Assembly: GCA_032988165.1 (NCBI GenBank)
Contig: JANTQF010000059.1
Span: forward strand, 62,001 to 126,000
Length of the DNA stretch: 64,000 bases
Reading direction: 5' to 3'
Source of the DNA: Emmonsiellopsis sp. PD_33
Lineage: Eukaryota; Ascomycota; Eurotiomycetes; Onygenales; Ajellomycetaceae
Below are positions 45,970 through 56,131 of this stretch, piece by piece. Every line of letters begins with the position of its first letter. Position 1 is the first letter of the stretch. The notes beneath the pieces were generated by a model. That model worked only from the letters and a program-made list of their open reading frames with translations, did not search any database and had not been told where the DNA came from. The position numbers were made by a program, and so were the translations under genes.

Positions 45970-46348
45970 GGGGTGTTAGGAGGGTGGATTGATGGGGGAG
46001 GGTAAGATGGGAAACAGTACGTATCCTTAAGTTAGTCACAATGACATACGGTAGTAAAACAAATGATCATGCATTTTCTAAGCCCAACATTACAATATCT
46101 AGGGTAGCACGCTCTTCTCCAAATTAATATTGAGATCAAGACCCAATATCCTGGTTCTCAAAACTGCAGGCCAAGAGTCATTCGTGGTAGTTACATCATG
46201 TAGATATATATATAAGAAATGTGAGCTTGCCCCCATCAACTTCCCTTCCAACCCTAGCAGGCGAACAAGTTCCGAGCCACAGGGAGAGGGAGAAATATAA
46301 GCCAAAAAAAAAAGGGGGGGGGGGGGGGGGGGGAATTAGCTGATCCTG
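45970..46348. other. Convergent intergenic region with A10-G20 tract
   Basis: A spacer between two 3' ends. It contains a run of ten A followed by twenty G (46304-46333), which on the minus strand is a C20-T10 polypyrimidine run just after the STAND-gene stop codon. Confidence 0.6.
46304..46333. repeat. A10-G20 homopolymer tract
   Basis: Ten A then twenty G without interruption, 15 bp from the stop codon of the large STAND gene. Tract length should be unstable in the cell and unreliable in sequencing. Confidence 0.9.
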
Positions 46349-49300
46349 TTATTGACGTCCTCCCAGGCCACAAAGTGAGCTGCGAATAACAGCAACCCCC
46401 CCTTTTTGCGGCACCAAGACGACACCTTCTCCTACTACAGCGCACATCCCTAGCATCTCAGGGCTAACCCAGTCCTTTGGAAGAAAAAAATGGCGCTTGG
46501 CCTCTTCCTGTTCTGACCCTATCACCCAAGAGCATATCCAGAAATTCAAGTCAACAAAGATCAGTCTGTTTTTTGCAATGATTCCCAGTGGGCGTCCGAT
46601 TGCCTTTCTAACAGCTTCCGGAATCGAGATGGGAATTATGTTACCGCGGTCAGGGTCATGTATACCAGAGAGGTCGAGAATTCGTATGCTTGTCCAGCGG
46701 TTAATAGAGGAGCCGTCCTGAGAGAGAGAAACAGTGGCATAATTGCGAGTGGCAGCGACGATGACCTCGTCGACGTAATCTTGGATGTGCATGCCCGATT
46801 GCGAAGCACCTGGATTAGTCCCAGCATTAGATAATGGTGTTTGCTTGTTTCCAATATCCACTCCTTTGATATCCCATTTTGTGATAACTTCGAGAGATTC
46901 CCACGAATACGAAGTGACGATATCAACATCAAAGGCCAGAAGCTGATTCTCAATGAATGGATGATTGGTCCATCTTTGATTTCCATCAGATCCTACTTTC
47001 GCGGACCTACATTTCGTCGCGAGGTTAAACGTTGTGATAGATTCGGCGTCTGCAATGAAGAGGAAAGCGGCACGGGGATGAAGCAAGATTTGGTGCACTT
47101 TGCCGCCCTCGAGATCAAGATCAAGATGCAGAACGAGTTCAAATGTCTTGATCATGTTGCCCTGATCGAACGTCAACTTTTTCACTGTGACAGAATCTGC
47201 TTCTGCATAGGCCATGTAATTCCCATCGTCCGACCATACGATGAATTCAACCGGGCCCTCGCCCTTTGTTTTTCCGACACTCTTAGCCTTCAGAACAGAC
47301 AGATTGTCAATTTCTACTAGACCGTCCTCGTTTCCGTAGCAGAATATACCGTCACGCTGCCTCGTGGCAAGTGCAGTGATCCTCGTCGGAACATTAGTAT
47401 GTGATTCGGACGCGTGAGTGGAAATAGCCATGCTTGATGCTCTAGTATCCGTTTCGTTGCCGTCATCGTCGAAATCAGAAAGACGCAGCAGCGCATTTGG
47501 CTCCCAGATATTGCAGTATGGACCTCGAAGGTCATAAAAGCGACGACTATCCATACTGAAACACAGATCTGAAATGGCATCTTCAGATGAGAGTTTGTAT
47601 ATCAGTGAGAAATTCTCATAGTTGTAGATTCTGACTGATCCATCTTGGTCACCGAGAAGAAACAGGGTGCCGTCAGGGCTACACCGGATTTCTGAGGGCC
47701 CCGAGTATCGATCGGCGGCCAATTCCTGGTGATCGAATTCTTCAAAAGGGTTCCATTTGAAAACAGTACCGTCGGTATAAATCCCTAACAACGCTTGTCC
47801 GCTCGGATGCCAGGCTGCTTTCAGAACGCCGGTCCAATTGCCAAGGGGCCCAGCGTCATATTCGTGTCGCCTCTTGCACTTACTTACTCGCTTTTCCTCA
47901 ACCATATCCCAAACTTCCATTGCGGAACCACGGTAGCCTACCGCGACAAAGGTCGCGTCTGCTGTAAAGGCCACCGTCATCGGGGCGTTTAGATAGGAAC
48001 CAGCTTCAACCTCCTGCAGGAACCCTGAATTGATCACCTCCCATTGCAACGACTCCTGATATTCTGCAACCGCAACCTTGCGAGTATCAAGACCGACTAT
48101 TAGCTTTCTGTCATCCTGGGAGAACGTGATCGCTAGGGCACGGGACATAGGGATGTTTGGGATCGAATACACCACTCTTCCGGATGGAACATTCCATATT
48201 TTTGTAGTTATATACCCGTAGGATGCAAGAAACTCCCCACTGCTATCAAAGCACATCGCAAATATAAACTCGTCATGGTTTATATGGCAAGCCTTCTCAA
48301 ATGTTGTTGAGTCCCAGAGGAATATCTTCCCGGCGGTGGTCACGGCAGCCAAATGCCTATCAGAACATATTATTTTCATTCCCTGGTGGCTGGTACCCAA
48401 CGAAACTCGGCCAACACAGTCATCCCAGTCATGGTTCGAGATATTTTTCACCGAGAGCTGTGATTGTTTGCTGAATTGCTGGTGTATAGCGGATCCTTGC
48501 GGGCAGAACTGGGGAACCAGCCTTTGGATAGCTGCGGGTTCGTCACTCAAATAGCCACTAAATTTGCCGACTATTTTCAAAAGATCAGTTGCCCAATGCT
48601 CTGTGACTTCAAGATCTGTAATTCGATGTTGTAGAGGTTGGATTGACGAGTCTAACTTGCGCCGCGCCGAAACAAATTTGCGGAGAGCGCCCGAGGCTGG
48701 TATCAATACTTTCAGTTGCCGTAGGCTGGCCAGTACCCTAATCCATAGAAGAACTGAAGTGGATTTAAGAAACCGAACTAATAACGTAAGGGATGTATCA
48801 GAAGCGGGTGAAGAGCGGCTTAGATGATATGCCCACGAAGTTGCAGCATACAGGACGAACGGTGGAAGATCTTTTTCGCACGGCTTTTCGTTCAGACTTA
48901 GCTTTTGCCGTGTTTCTTGTTCTAATAATATCGTAAGGGACTGCTGAAAATGGGCTTCATGCATATATTCTGAGCCAAATTCGAAGGGAAGCCCTTTGGC
49001 CTTGAGCAAATACTCCCGAGCTGTTTTGTGGACTAAGATGAGGGAATCATTGCTGTCTATGACGACAAAGTGACCACAGAGCTGGGAAATTGTGTGTCGG
49101 ACGTCAATAATCACAGGCATATCGTTGTTGAGCGCTCGCACCAGTTCGTGGACTTTTAAAGGCCGTCGGCAATACGTGGCCCACGACAAGATATTTTTCG
49201 CAATGATGATATCAGACGGCTTCGTTAGTTGAGTAATCGACGCTTCCATCCTAGCATACATTGGTTCCATTCCGGCTGGCATGTCCAAGAGGACCTGGGA

Positions 49301-51265
49301 GATATCCTCGGGGCTGTGACACTGCAAAATTTCTCTTATAGCAAGACTCACCCACAAAAAGTTGCCTTCTGCTCGACCAATGATGGCTTTGAGAACACCT
49401 TTCCGGAAACTCACGTCGCCATGCATGTATTCCATCTCACTTTCGGCATACAGTTTAATATCTTCCAGGTTATTCGAAAATGGTAACCTGATAACTGAAG
49501 CCTTCAAAGATATGCGGTCAAAGGCGGTGGTGATATCGGGCGTCTTTCGACTCGTGACCAGGAATCGTAGCGGCGTCGAGGATGCGTCAATGCTTCCGAG
49601 AAAGTTGGCTATCATATTGATTGAGTCAGACTCATCGAGAGCATCGATTATGACGTATACCGGGCCCGTAAATTGAAGATTAAACAAAACCGCGACGAAT
49701 AACTTGTCCCAAATCATCGCAGCCGACATTTGCGCAACAGTCATGCCCCTATCTTTTAAACCGGCTAAGGCCCCCCGAAAGGCAGGAAACTCCTGCGCAA
49801 TCTGATAGAGGATTGACTGCAGCAATGATTTTGGAGATCGTTTCCTGGAGTCTCCATACCGAAAAAAGTAATAAGCGCAGCGAAACCCCTTCTCTTTGAT
49901 ATGTTGAATATAAACGGCCGACTGCACAGATTTGCCACTCCCGGGCTTCGAATAAATCCATAAAATCTTGGAACCTGTTGGGGCGTCTTCCCAGTCCTGG
50001 ACTCTTTCATTGGAAAAAAGATTCTGACAGGTGCCTGGCCTCCATTGCTGCAAAAGTGAGGTATAGTCGTCGTTAGGACTGGGGAATGTCCCGAGTAGAG
50101 ACAATATTTTCTCATTATCTGCAGTAATTCGGGCTTGCTGGAGTAGGTCTTTTGCTTGCCGATGGGTAGACACAAGGGTTTTCAGCACTGCTCTGATACT
50201 CCTATAACTAGGATCCTGTCTATTGGGAAATTTACAGACAGAGTGGTGGTCAGCATTGAGGGGCTCAGTAATCTCATCTGGATAGCCCAAGGTTGACGAT
50301 GACCTCTGAAGCACCATCAGCTTGAATCTTTTCGGTCCCACTGTGGTCTCCAGCGTCTCGTAGAAGGAGAATATCTGCATTCGGGATGCATGCTTTCGAA
50401 ATTCTTCGTTGACGTCCTCGATAAATGGGGAGTTCTCTCTGAGTTCGCTAACATACTGTTTGGGCGTATGATTGAAGATTGAAACCGCAAGAATACGGTT
50501 GAGAGTCTCTGCAAGATTGGTCCCTCGGTGTGGCGTAGAGAGAAACAGAACCGCCTTGACCTGGGATATAGGATCTTTGTACTTGTCGTCATTCTGTCCT
50601 TGCACAACAGCTTTCTTGAAGACCAGCCCGCCCATCGAATGGACAACAAATATGATCGGCCGTTGCCCCACTCCTAAATCTTCGCCAAAACTATCTTTGC
50701 CGAACTTCATATCAAACAGCAACTGCTTGGCAAAGTCAGAAATGCCAGCAATGCTATTTGGCCCCTGCGCGGCAAAATGCGCGTTGTAGCCATAGGAGAG
50801 GATTCTGGCAGTGCATATATCAGGTTCAGTCGGGAGCCAAACTTCAGGCCAGAACAGTTCCTCGTCTCGATTATAAGACCATGTCATGCGGCTCGTTCCC
50901 CCCAGACCATGAACAAATATGATATCGGCGGTCGGCTCTCCTGAATCCGGAGAATATATCAGGGAAAGACCCAAGGGATCCTTTCTTCTGTCAATTGAGC
51001 GTCTTCGAGTGGATTTCTTGGCCGCCACCGTTAGCGAGGGATTGAATTTCAAGATATCGCTTCGTCGTCTCTGGTCCTTTTCGGCAACACTCCCGGCTTC
51101 CTCATCTTCAGTCAAGTTGGTCGACGAGGTCGGCGTGGTAATGGAAGGAGTAGGAGTAATCTGGCTATTCGAGCCCAAACTGCTGCTGTCCCTGCGGACC
51201 AGTCTCGATTTCCACTGAGATATCGCCGTTAGCAACGTGGGGAATGGATCGGGACGGGCCGTCAA
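46349..51265 (-). CDS. STAND (NLR-like) protein: lipase-like/NACHT/WD40
   Basis: One uninterrupted 1638-codon exon. Order: Ser/Thr/Arg-rich N-terminus; alpha/beta-hydrolase (SERAC1/DUF676-like) domain with IIFVHGLGGTSRMTW, the nucleophile elbow VVHSMGGLVFKKAV and LSTPHRGTNLAETL; NACHT NTPase with Walker A YSKPGSGKS and Walker B VYVIIDALDES; a helical/winged section (ILSWATYCRRPLKVHELVRAL); then WD40-like repeats from about residue 960 to near the end. STAND proteins with a lipase-like effector and a repeat sensor serve in fungal non-self recognition and programmed cell death. The WD40 repeats are diverged and variable in length, so they are not a recently amplified array. The absence of introns and stops over 4.9 kb argues for a functional gene. 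Confidence 0.9.
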   Translation of the reverse strand: MTARPDPFPTLLTAISQWKSRLVRRDSSSLGSNSQITPTPSITTPTSSTNLTEDEEAGSVAEKDQRRRSDILKFNPSLTVAAKKSTRRRSIDRRKDPLGLSLIYSPDSGEPTADIIFVHGLGGTSRMTWSYNRDEELFWPEVWLPTEPDICTARILSYGYNAHFAAQGPNSIAGISDFAKQLLFDMKFGKDSFGEDLGVGQRPIIFVVHSMGGLVFKKAVVQGQNDDKYKDPISQVKAVLFLSTPHRGTNLAETLNRILAVSIFNHTPKQYVSELRENSPFIEDVNEEFRKHASRMQIFSFYETLETTVGPKRFKLMVLQRSSSTLGYPDEITEPLNADHHSVCKFPNRQDPSYRSIRAVLKTLVSTHRQAKDLLQQARITADNEKILSLLGTFPSPNDDYTSLLQQWRPGTCQNLFSNERVQDWEDAPTGSKILWIYSKPGSGKSVQSAVYIQHIKEKGFRCAYYFFRYGDSRKRSPKSLLQSILYQIAQEFPAFRGALAGLKDRGMTVAQMSAAMIWDKLFVAVLFNLQFTGPVYVIIDALDESDSINMIANFLGSIDASSTPLRFLVTSRKTPDITTAFDRISLKASVIRLPFSNNLEDIKLYAESEMEYMHGDVSFRKGVLKAIIGRAEGNFLWVSLAIREILQCHSPEDISQVLLDMPAGMEPMYARMEASITQLTKPSDIIIAKNILSWATYCRRPLKVHELVRALNNDMPVIIDVRHTISQLCGHFVVIDSNDSLILVHKTAREYLLKAKGLPFEFGSEYMHEAHFQQSLTILLEQETRQKLSLNEKPCEKDLPPFVLYAATSWAYHLSRSSPASDTSLTLLVRFLKSTSVLLWIRVLASLRQLKVLIPASGALRKFVSARRKLDSSIQPLQHRITDLEVTEHWATDLLKIVGKFSGYLSDEPAAIQRLVPQFCPQGSAIHQQFSKQSQLSVKNISNHDWDDCVGRVSLGTSHQGMKIICSDRHLAAVTTAGKIFLWDSTTFEKACHINHDEFIFAMCFDSSGEFLASYGYITTKIWNVPSGRVVYSIPNIPMSRALAITFSQDDRKLIVGLDTRKVAVAEYQESLQWEVINSGFLQEVEAGSYLNAPMTVAFTADATFVAVGYRGSAMEVWDMVEEKRVSKCKRRHEYDAGPLGNWTGVLKAAWHPSGQALLGIYTDGTVFKWNPFEEFDHQELAADRYSGPSEIRCSPDGTLFLLGDQDGSVRIYNYENFSLIYKLSSEDAISDLCFSMDSRRFYDLRGPYCNIWEPNALLRLSDFDDDGNETDTRASSMAISTHASESHTNVPTRITALATRQRDGIFCYGNEDGLVEIDNLSVLKAKSVGKTKGEGPVEFIVWSDDGNYMAYAEADSVTVKKLTFDQGNMIKTFELVLHLDLDLEGGKVHQILLHPRAAFLFIADAESITTFNLATKCRSAKVGSDGNQRWTNHPFIENQLLAFDVDIVTSYSWESLEVITKWDIKGVDIGNKQTPLSNAGTNPGASQSGMHIQDYVDEVIVAATRNYATVSLSQDGSSINRWTSIRILDLSGIHDPDRGNIIPISIPEAVRKAIGRPLGIIAKNRLIFVDLNFWICSWVIGSEQEEAKRHFFLPKDWVSPEMLGMCAVVGEGVVLVPQKGGVAVIRSSLCGLGGRQ

Positions 51266-51679
51266 CCTTCTTCATACTCCAGCCGAATGGAGCCCCTATT
51301 TTCTGAATACCGTGGTGAAAAAACCGAGACCGTAACGCAGGATATTTCTGCTCCGTACCCCGTCATAAACTCCCGGTTAGGAGATCAAGGTCATATCTGG
51401 TAGTCCAGTCCATGGGGAGCGGGGATCGCTACGCCATATTGTGATCACATCGCGCGGCTACATAGCCACTATGCCACTGGATGCAGATGGACAGGGGAGT
51501 CCCCTCCATGCTAATCGGATACGCGCCCGGCTCTAACTGGAAACGTTGGATTGAGCCTCGCTCCCTGCAGGCTGAAAACTGATAATAGAGGGGCATACAA
51601 GCAGAGAGGCGGGGCACTTTTGCTGTTTTTTAGCCTTGAGTTTTGGCTGCAATTCTGCCTCTAATCGAATGATGCTGAC
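51266..51679. other. Divergent intergenic region
   Basis: Shared upstream region of the STAND gene (minus) and the kinase-like gene (plus). No other feature was seen. Confidence 0.45.
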
Positions 51680-52797
51680 ATGTCTCCAGTAAACTCTGAT
51701 AATAACAAGACCGCAGGGAATGTGACCGTCTACGACGAAGTGCTGGTTGGTAAGTTCATCGGAAGAACCTCGTCTCTCGTTGATGTTTGCTTCATTGAGA
51801 AACTTACCCCGTACCTAGTGCTCCCTAAAGACGTCAAAGTAATTTCAGCAGAACGCTATAAACAATCAGCATGGTCCCAAACTGCGCGGATCAATGCCGT
51901 CAAATATGATGGTTCGCCTACTAGTTTTTTCCTAAAGGTAAACTTCCTATTAAACCGTCCAGATCACTGCATTCTCTAATTTCCCCCGAGTATGTCACGG
52001 AAGACCGCGGCGAGCCACAGCTCAAGGGCGAGTACACAGGCATGTTGGAACTCTACAATACTGCCCCTCACATGGTCCCCAAACCATACGGCTGGGGCAG
52101 AGTGTCCTCCGAGCCATGCCTCTTTTTCTACGTCTGCGACTACATCCCCTTAACCGACACAATGCCGGACCCCGTTCAGCTGGCAAAACTGGTCGCAGAC
52201 ATGCACAAGAAATCAACATCACCGACGGGGAAATTCGGATTCTACCTCCCAACCTACGACGGCTGGCAGCCGCAAGACGTCGGCCAGTGGGACGTCTCAT
52301 GGACATCATGCTTCACACGACTTCTCCGGGGCCTCTGGGAACTCGACGCTGCTATGAACGGCCACTGGACCGAGCTGGATGCTGCGATGGAAAAGACACT
52401 AACGAAAGTGATCCCGCGTCTAATCGGGATCCTCGAGCGGGATGGGCGAACGGTCAAGCCCTGTCTGATCCACGGAGACCTGTGGGAGAGCAACATCGGG
52501 ACAAATGTCGCGACGGGGGAGATTTACATCTTCGATGCGGCGGCGTACTATGCGCATAATGAGATGGAGGTGGCGCTTTGGAGGGCCAGTTATCATGAGA
52601 TTAAGGCTGAGGTTTATCGTGAGGAATATGTGAAGCATTATGAGAAGAGCGAACCCGTTGGGGAGTGGGATGATCGGTTGAAGTTGTATGGTGTCAAGGC
52701 GAAGCTGATGTATTCAGCTGGTGTGCCGGGGGGAGAGGGGATTCGGCAGCAGGCGCTGGAGGATTTGGTGGATTTGATCGAGCTGTATGGTAAATGA
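51680..52797 (+). CDS. Fructosamine kinase / phosphotransferase-like protein
   Basis: Two exons (51680-51937, 51991-52797), about 354 residues. The APH/kinase fold is shown by SFFLK at the end of exon 1 (nucleotide-binding Lys), then LKGEYTGMLELYNTAPHMVPKPYGWG, the catalytic loop CLIHGDLWESNIGTN and the metal-binding IFDAAAYYAHNEMEVALWR. HGDLW and YYAHNEMEV are the fructosamine-kinase signature (PF03881). Such kinases phosphorylate ketosamines on glycated proteins, leading to deglycation. The substrate is not proven, and many fungi carry several paralogues. It retains the catalytic Asp that the pseudogene at 24.7 kb has lost. Confidence 0.85.
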
Positions 52798-53243
52798 TTA
52801 GGAGGGGAGAGTATGGAAGGGGAGAAGGATAGGAGTATTGGCTGCACTAAAGGGACTTTTTGGGTGTTGTAAATATGATTGGTAGTTAAATATCACGGAA
52901 AGGGGATTGGGTTCGGGTTGGATATTGGCTGTGATACAATTTTTCTTTACTTTACTTACATATTGTTATGACAATGATATGATAATGATATAATGAATTT
53001 GAATGTATTATTTACTCCACTATCAAATGTGTACATGAACCACACTCAACCCTACTCTACAGACTTTAGATTATATCCAGATACATGTTGTGGCCCCAAT
53101 AAAATAACACTAATTGTATCATATCATTAAATTCCACCTTCATCTATGCAGGCATACCCAGTGAATCCAAGGGGAAAAAATTATATGCAACTTCAACGCC
53201 AGCAAAAACCCCCAATATACAGACCTACCTGCCCCCTAACAGC
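52798..53243. other. Convergent intergenic region
   Basis: An AT-rich spacer between the kinase and P450 3' ends (around 52940-53010 very AT-rich). Nothing else recognised. Confidence 0.5.
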
Positions 53244-55083
53244 TCACCACCCCTCCACAACCCTAACCTTAGCCACCACCCCATCCCTCGGCGGAGCGGT
53301 AACCCCACTCTTAATATCCAGCTCCTTCTCCGGCTCCAGCAACTCCATCTCAAACTTCCCAACCAAACAAGCCACCAAACACGCCAACTCCCCCCTCGAA
53401 AACGCCGACCCAATACACGACCGCGGCCCATGCAGAAACGTCATGAACGCATAGTTATTCTCCGCACCGCCCTGCTTCGCCTTGCCCGCACCCATCCAGC
53501 GCTCCGGATCAAACGTGCCTGCGTCCGCACCCCAGAGTTCCGGGTTATGGTTCGTCGCCGCGGGGGAGATGGTGAGCACGGTGCCCTTGGGGATGAAGGT
53601 GCCGTCGAGGGTGGTGTCGCGCACGGCAGCGCGGACGGTCATGGGGACGGGGGCGTAGAAGCGGAGGACCTCGCTGCAGACGGCGTTTAGGTAGGGGAGG
53701 GAGTCGATGAGGGAGGCGGAGATGGTGGGTGTTTCTGTGGTGGTGGCGGTGAGTGGGGGTAGTGCGGAGCGGATTTCGTCGCGGAGGCGGGATTGGATGG
53801 TTGGATGCTTGCAGAGGGCGTATGCGGTCCATTGGAGGGCGGTGGCTGTTGTTTCGTGCCCGGCGGCGAGGAATGTCATCATCTGGTTGATGAGCTCTGC
53901 GTCGCTGAAGCCGCCGCTTTCTAGAGCTACGGAGAGGATGTCGACGCTCCGCGATTCGCCCTTGGTCATCTTTGCGCGCTTTGCGTCGATCATTTGTTGG
54001 CAGATGCTGCGGACGTAGGCGGCTCCTTCATCCACTTCGCGGTTGCGTTTTGTTGGGATGAGAGTGCCGAGGCGGGAGTCGACGGTGAAGGATAGGAAGC
54101 GGAGGAGCATTGCGGTGCCTGTGGGGTCGCTGAACATTTTTTTGTATTCCATGTTTAATCTGTTGTTTGGGTCGTTGATGGCGTTGAAGTCGTGGTCCAT
54201 TCCTGCAATTCCGATTATGTCGAGGGTGGTGCGACTGGCCCAGCTGGAGATTTGGATGACGTTTGAGGGTTGCGATTTGATGCTGTTTTCAATGGCCTTG
54301 ACCATTTCTGCGCCCTTGTTCCAGAAGATGGGGTAGAGATCCTTGACATGGCGGAAGGAGAAGGCTGGATTTAGAATCCTTCGTTGACGCTTTTATAGAT
54401 GTTTGTTAGCCATAGTAGTAGAATTATTTCCATTTGCTCAGGAGCGGATAATATGGCAAAGGGGTATAGAACGACAACAGCAGTTATTTGGTATGCCAAC
54501 TCACCCTATGAACGTCCCCTTCGGCAATGAGAATTCCATTCCCAAGCACCTGCTCCAACGAGGCTTTCACCTCCGTGGGCTTCTCAAAGTCGTAAGATTT
54601 CGAAACCAGAATCTCACTGAAGATTTTGGGCGTGGTCACGAGCAGCCGCTCAAAGTTGGTGAAAAAGTAATATCGTATCAACCCATTATTAGGGATTTCC
54701 TGGGTCCATCTCCGACTACAGAATCCTGCCGGCTCCTTTTTGAGCTGGGCGAAGTGGCCGGTTAACAGGCTGCGGCCCTGAAAATTGGTATTAGTATGAA
54801 TTGCTGGAATGATGGGAATGGTGGGATGATAGCAAAATGGGCAGTCTATACTTACCGGTGGCATCGGAATGTTCTTGAACGGAGTGAAAAATATCGGATA
54901 GAGCACGATAAGGTAAATCAACCGCGCAATCGTGGAAAGGATGGACACGGAGATGAATGTCCATGTGAAGGAACTGAAGGGCGCATAGGCAGGGAATAAT
55001 GACAGAATGAGAACGGTCACAGCGGCGTAGATGCCGGTCCACAGCATGATTCCTGAAGGCATGATGATTGCAACCGTTCGCAA
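53244..55083 (-). CDS. Cytochrome P450 monooxygenase
   Basis: Three exons (54856-55083, 54505-54777, 53244-54389), about 548 residues. The N-terminus has two hydrophobic segments for ER anchoring. Further marks are HRRQRRILNPAFSF (helix C region, across intron 2), the I-helix FLAAGHETTATALQW, the K-helix ExxR in CSEVLRFYAP, PERW, and the haem loop FLHGPRSCIGSAFSRGEL with its Cys ligand. All essential P450 elements are present. The tail is compact and ends in VRVVEGW. No other secondary-metabolite gene stands next to it, so its substrate is unknown; it may serve detoxification or a small accessory pathway. Confidence 0.92.
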
Positions 55084-56131
55084 AGCGAAGCTTCGAATAG
55101 TGCAAGAAATTGATCCGATCCCAACTGGGGGGTTGTATGCAGTTTAAATCTGCCTTTGTTCAGCAGGACAGCGTTGAGAGATCAATTGACAGCTGTTCCC
55201 CAGGACTTTACAAGATACACCCCGTCCTTCCCGGCAATTCGAGCCCGACGGTACAGCCCAGCAGCGACGGGACTGAATAGTTATATCCTCTCTGTGCAGG
55301 CCGACGAGTCGAGAGTGGTTGAGGACGCAAAGAAATGCCAGTTGGTAGGTAAGCGGGCAGGCAGCGTCTTTCGAGTTTCCAGCAGAGCAGAAAAGACGAG
55401 GAATAAGATCTTATTTATGCATCGTCTGGGATCTTCGTCTATACTCGTAATCGGATTTGAAACACCCCTCTTCAACACCCTAATTAGTAAAGCAGCGTGG
55501 ATGGTGATGTAACTAGGTGTGTCGGGAGATCTGATAATGCCGAGCGAGCATATGAGAGCCGGGTCGGCGATAGAAATCTATCCGCGTATGTTTTTGTGCA
55601 GCTGCTGATGTGCTTGTTTTCTCGAGTTAAGTTAGCTTGGATATTAGGGATCCGTGATTGGCGCCCTCGGGTGGGATTGGGTTGGTTATGCTTCTTGACC
55701 GAGCTGCTCGCCGTTCGCCCCCAGACTTTTGTGGGCTTCGGGGATCATTGCTGTTTGATATATGGGTTATGGATGGCTTCGTTCGCTGGTTATTTTGGGG
55801 TAGGCCGTAGAAAAGAGCCAAAATCCAGGTTTAACTAATTGGGGACGCAATGGTCAATCGACTTTTGGGTGTTGCTGAATATTTTTTGCTGTTCAAATTA
55901 CATGGAGGATGGATGTATTGCTTGGGAAAACGCCTTGGTAGTTAGTTATATATTTGTTGATCCAAAATAAAACCCTCATGCAATGCAGAATACGGCGAGC
56001 CGAATGACAGACAACCCTTTTTGTATAATACAACCCATTCCATCGAGAAAAAGAAAAATAATAACAAATAATAACAAATTAAATAATAATAAACTATCTG
56101 GGTCCAAAAAATATAAGCATCTCTCTTACTT
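55084..56131. other. Intergenic region between P450 promoter and next gene's 3' end
   Basis: About 1 kb with only short frames lacking motifs (for example 55156-55512). The upper half is the P450 promoter; near 56060-56100 an AAT-rich stretch lies in the 3' flank of the next gene. Confidence 0.45.
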
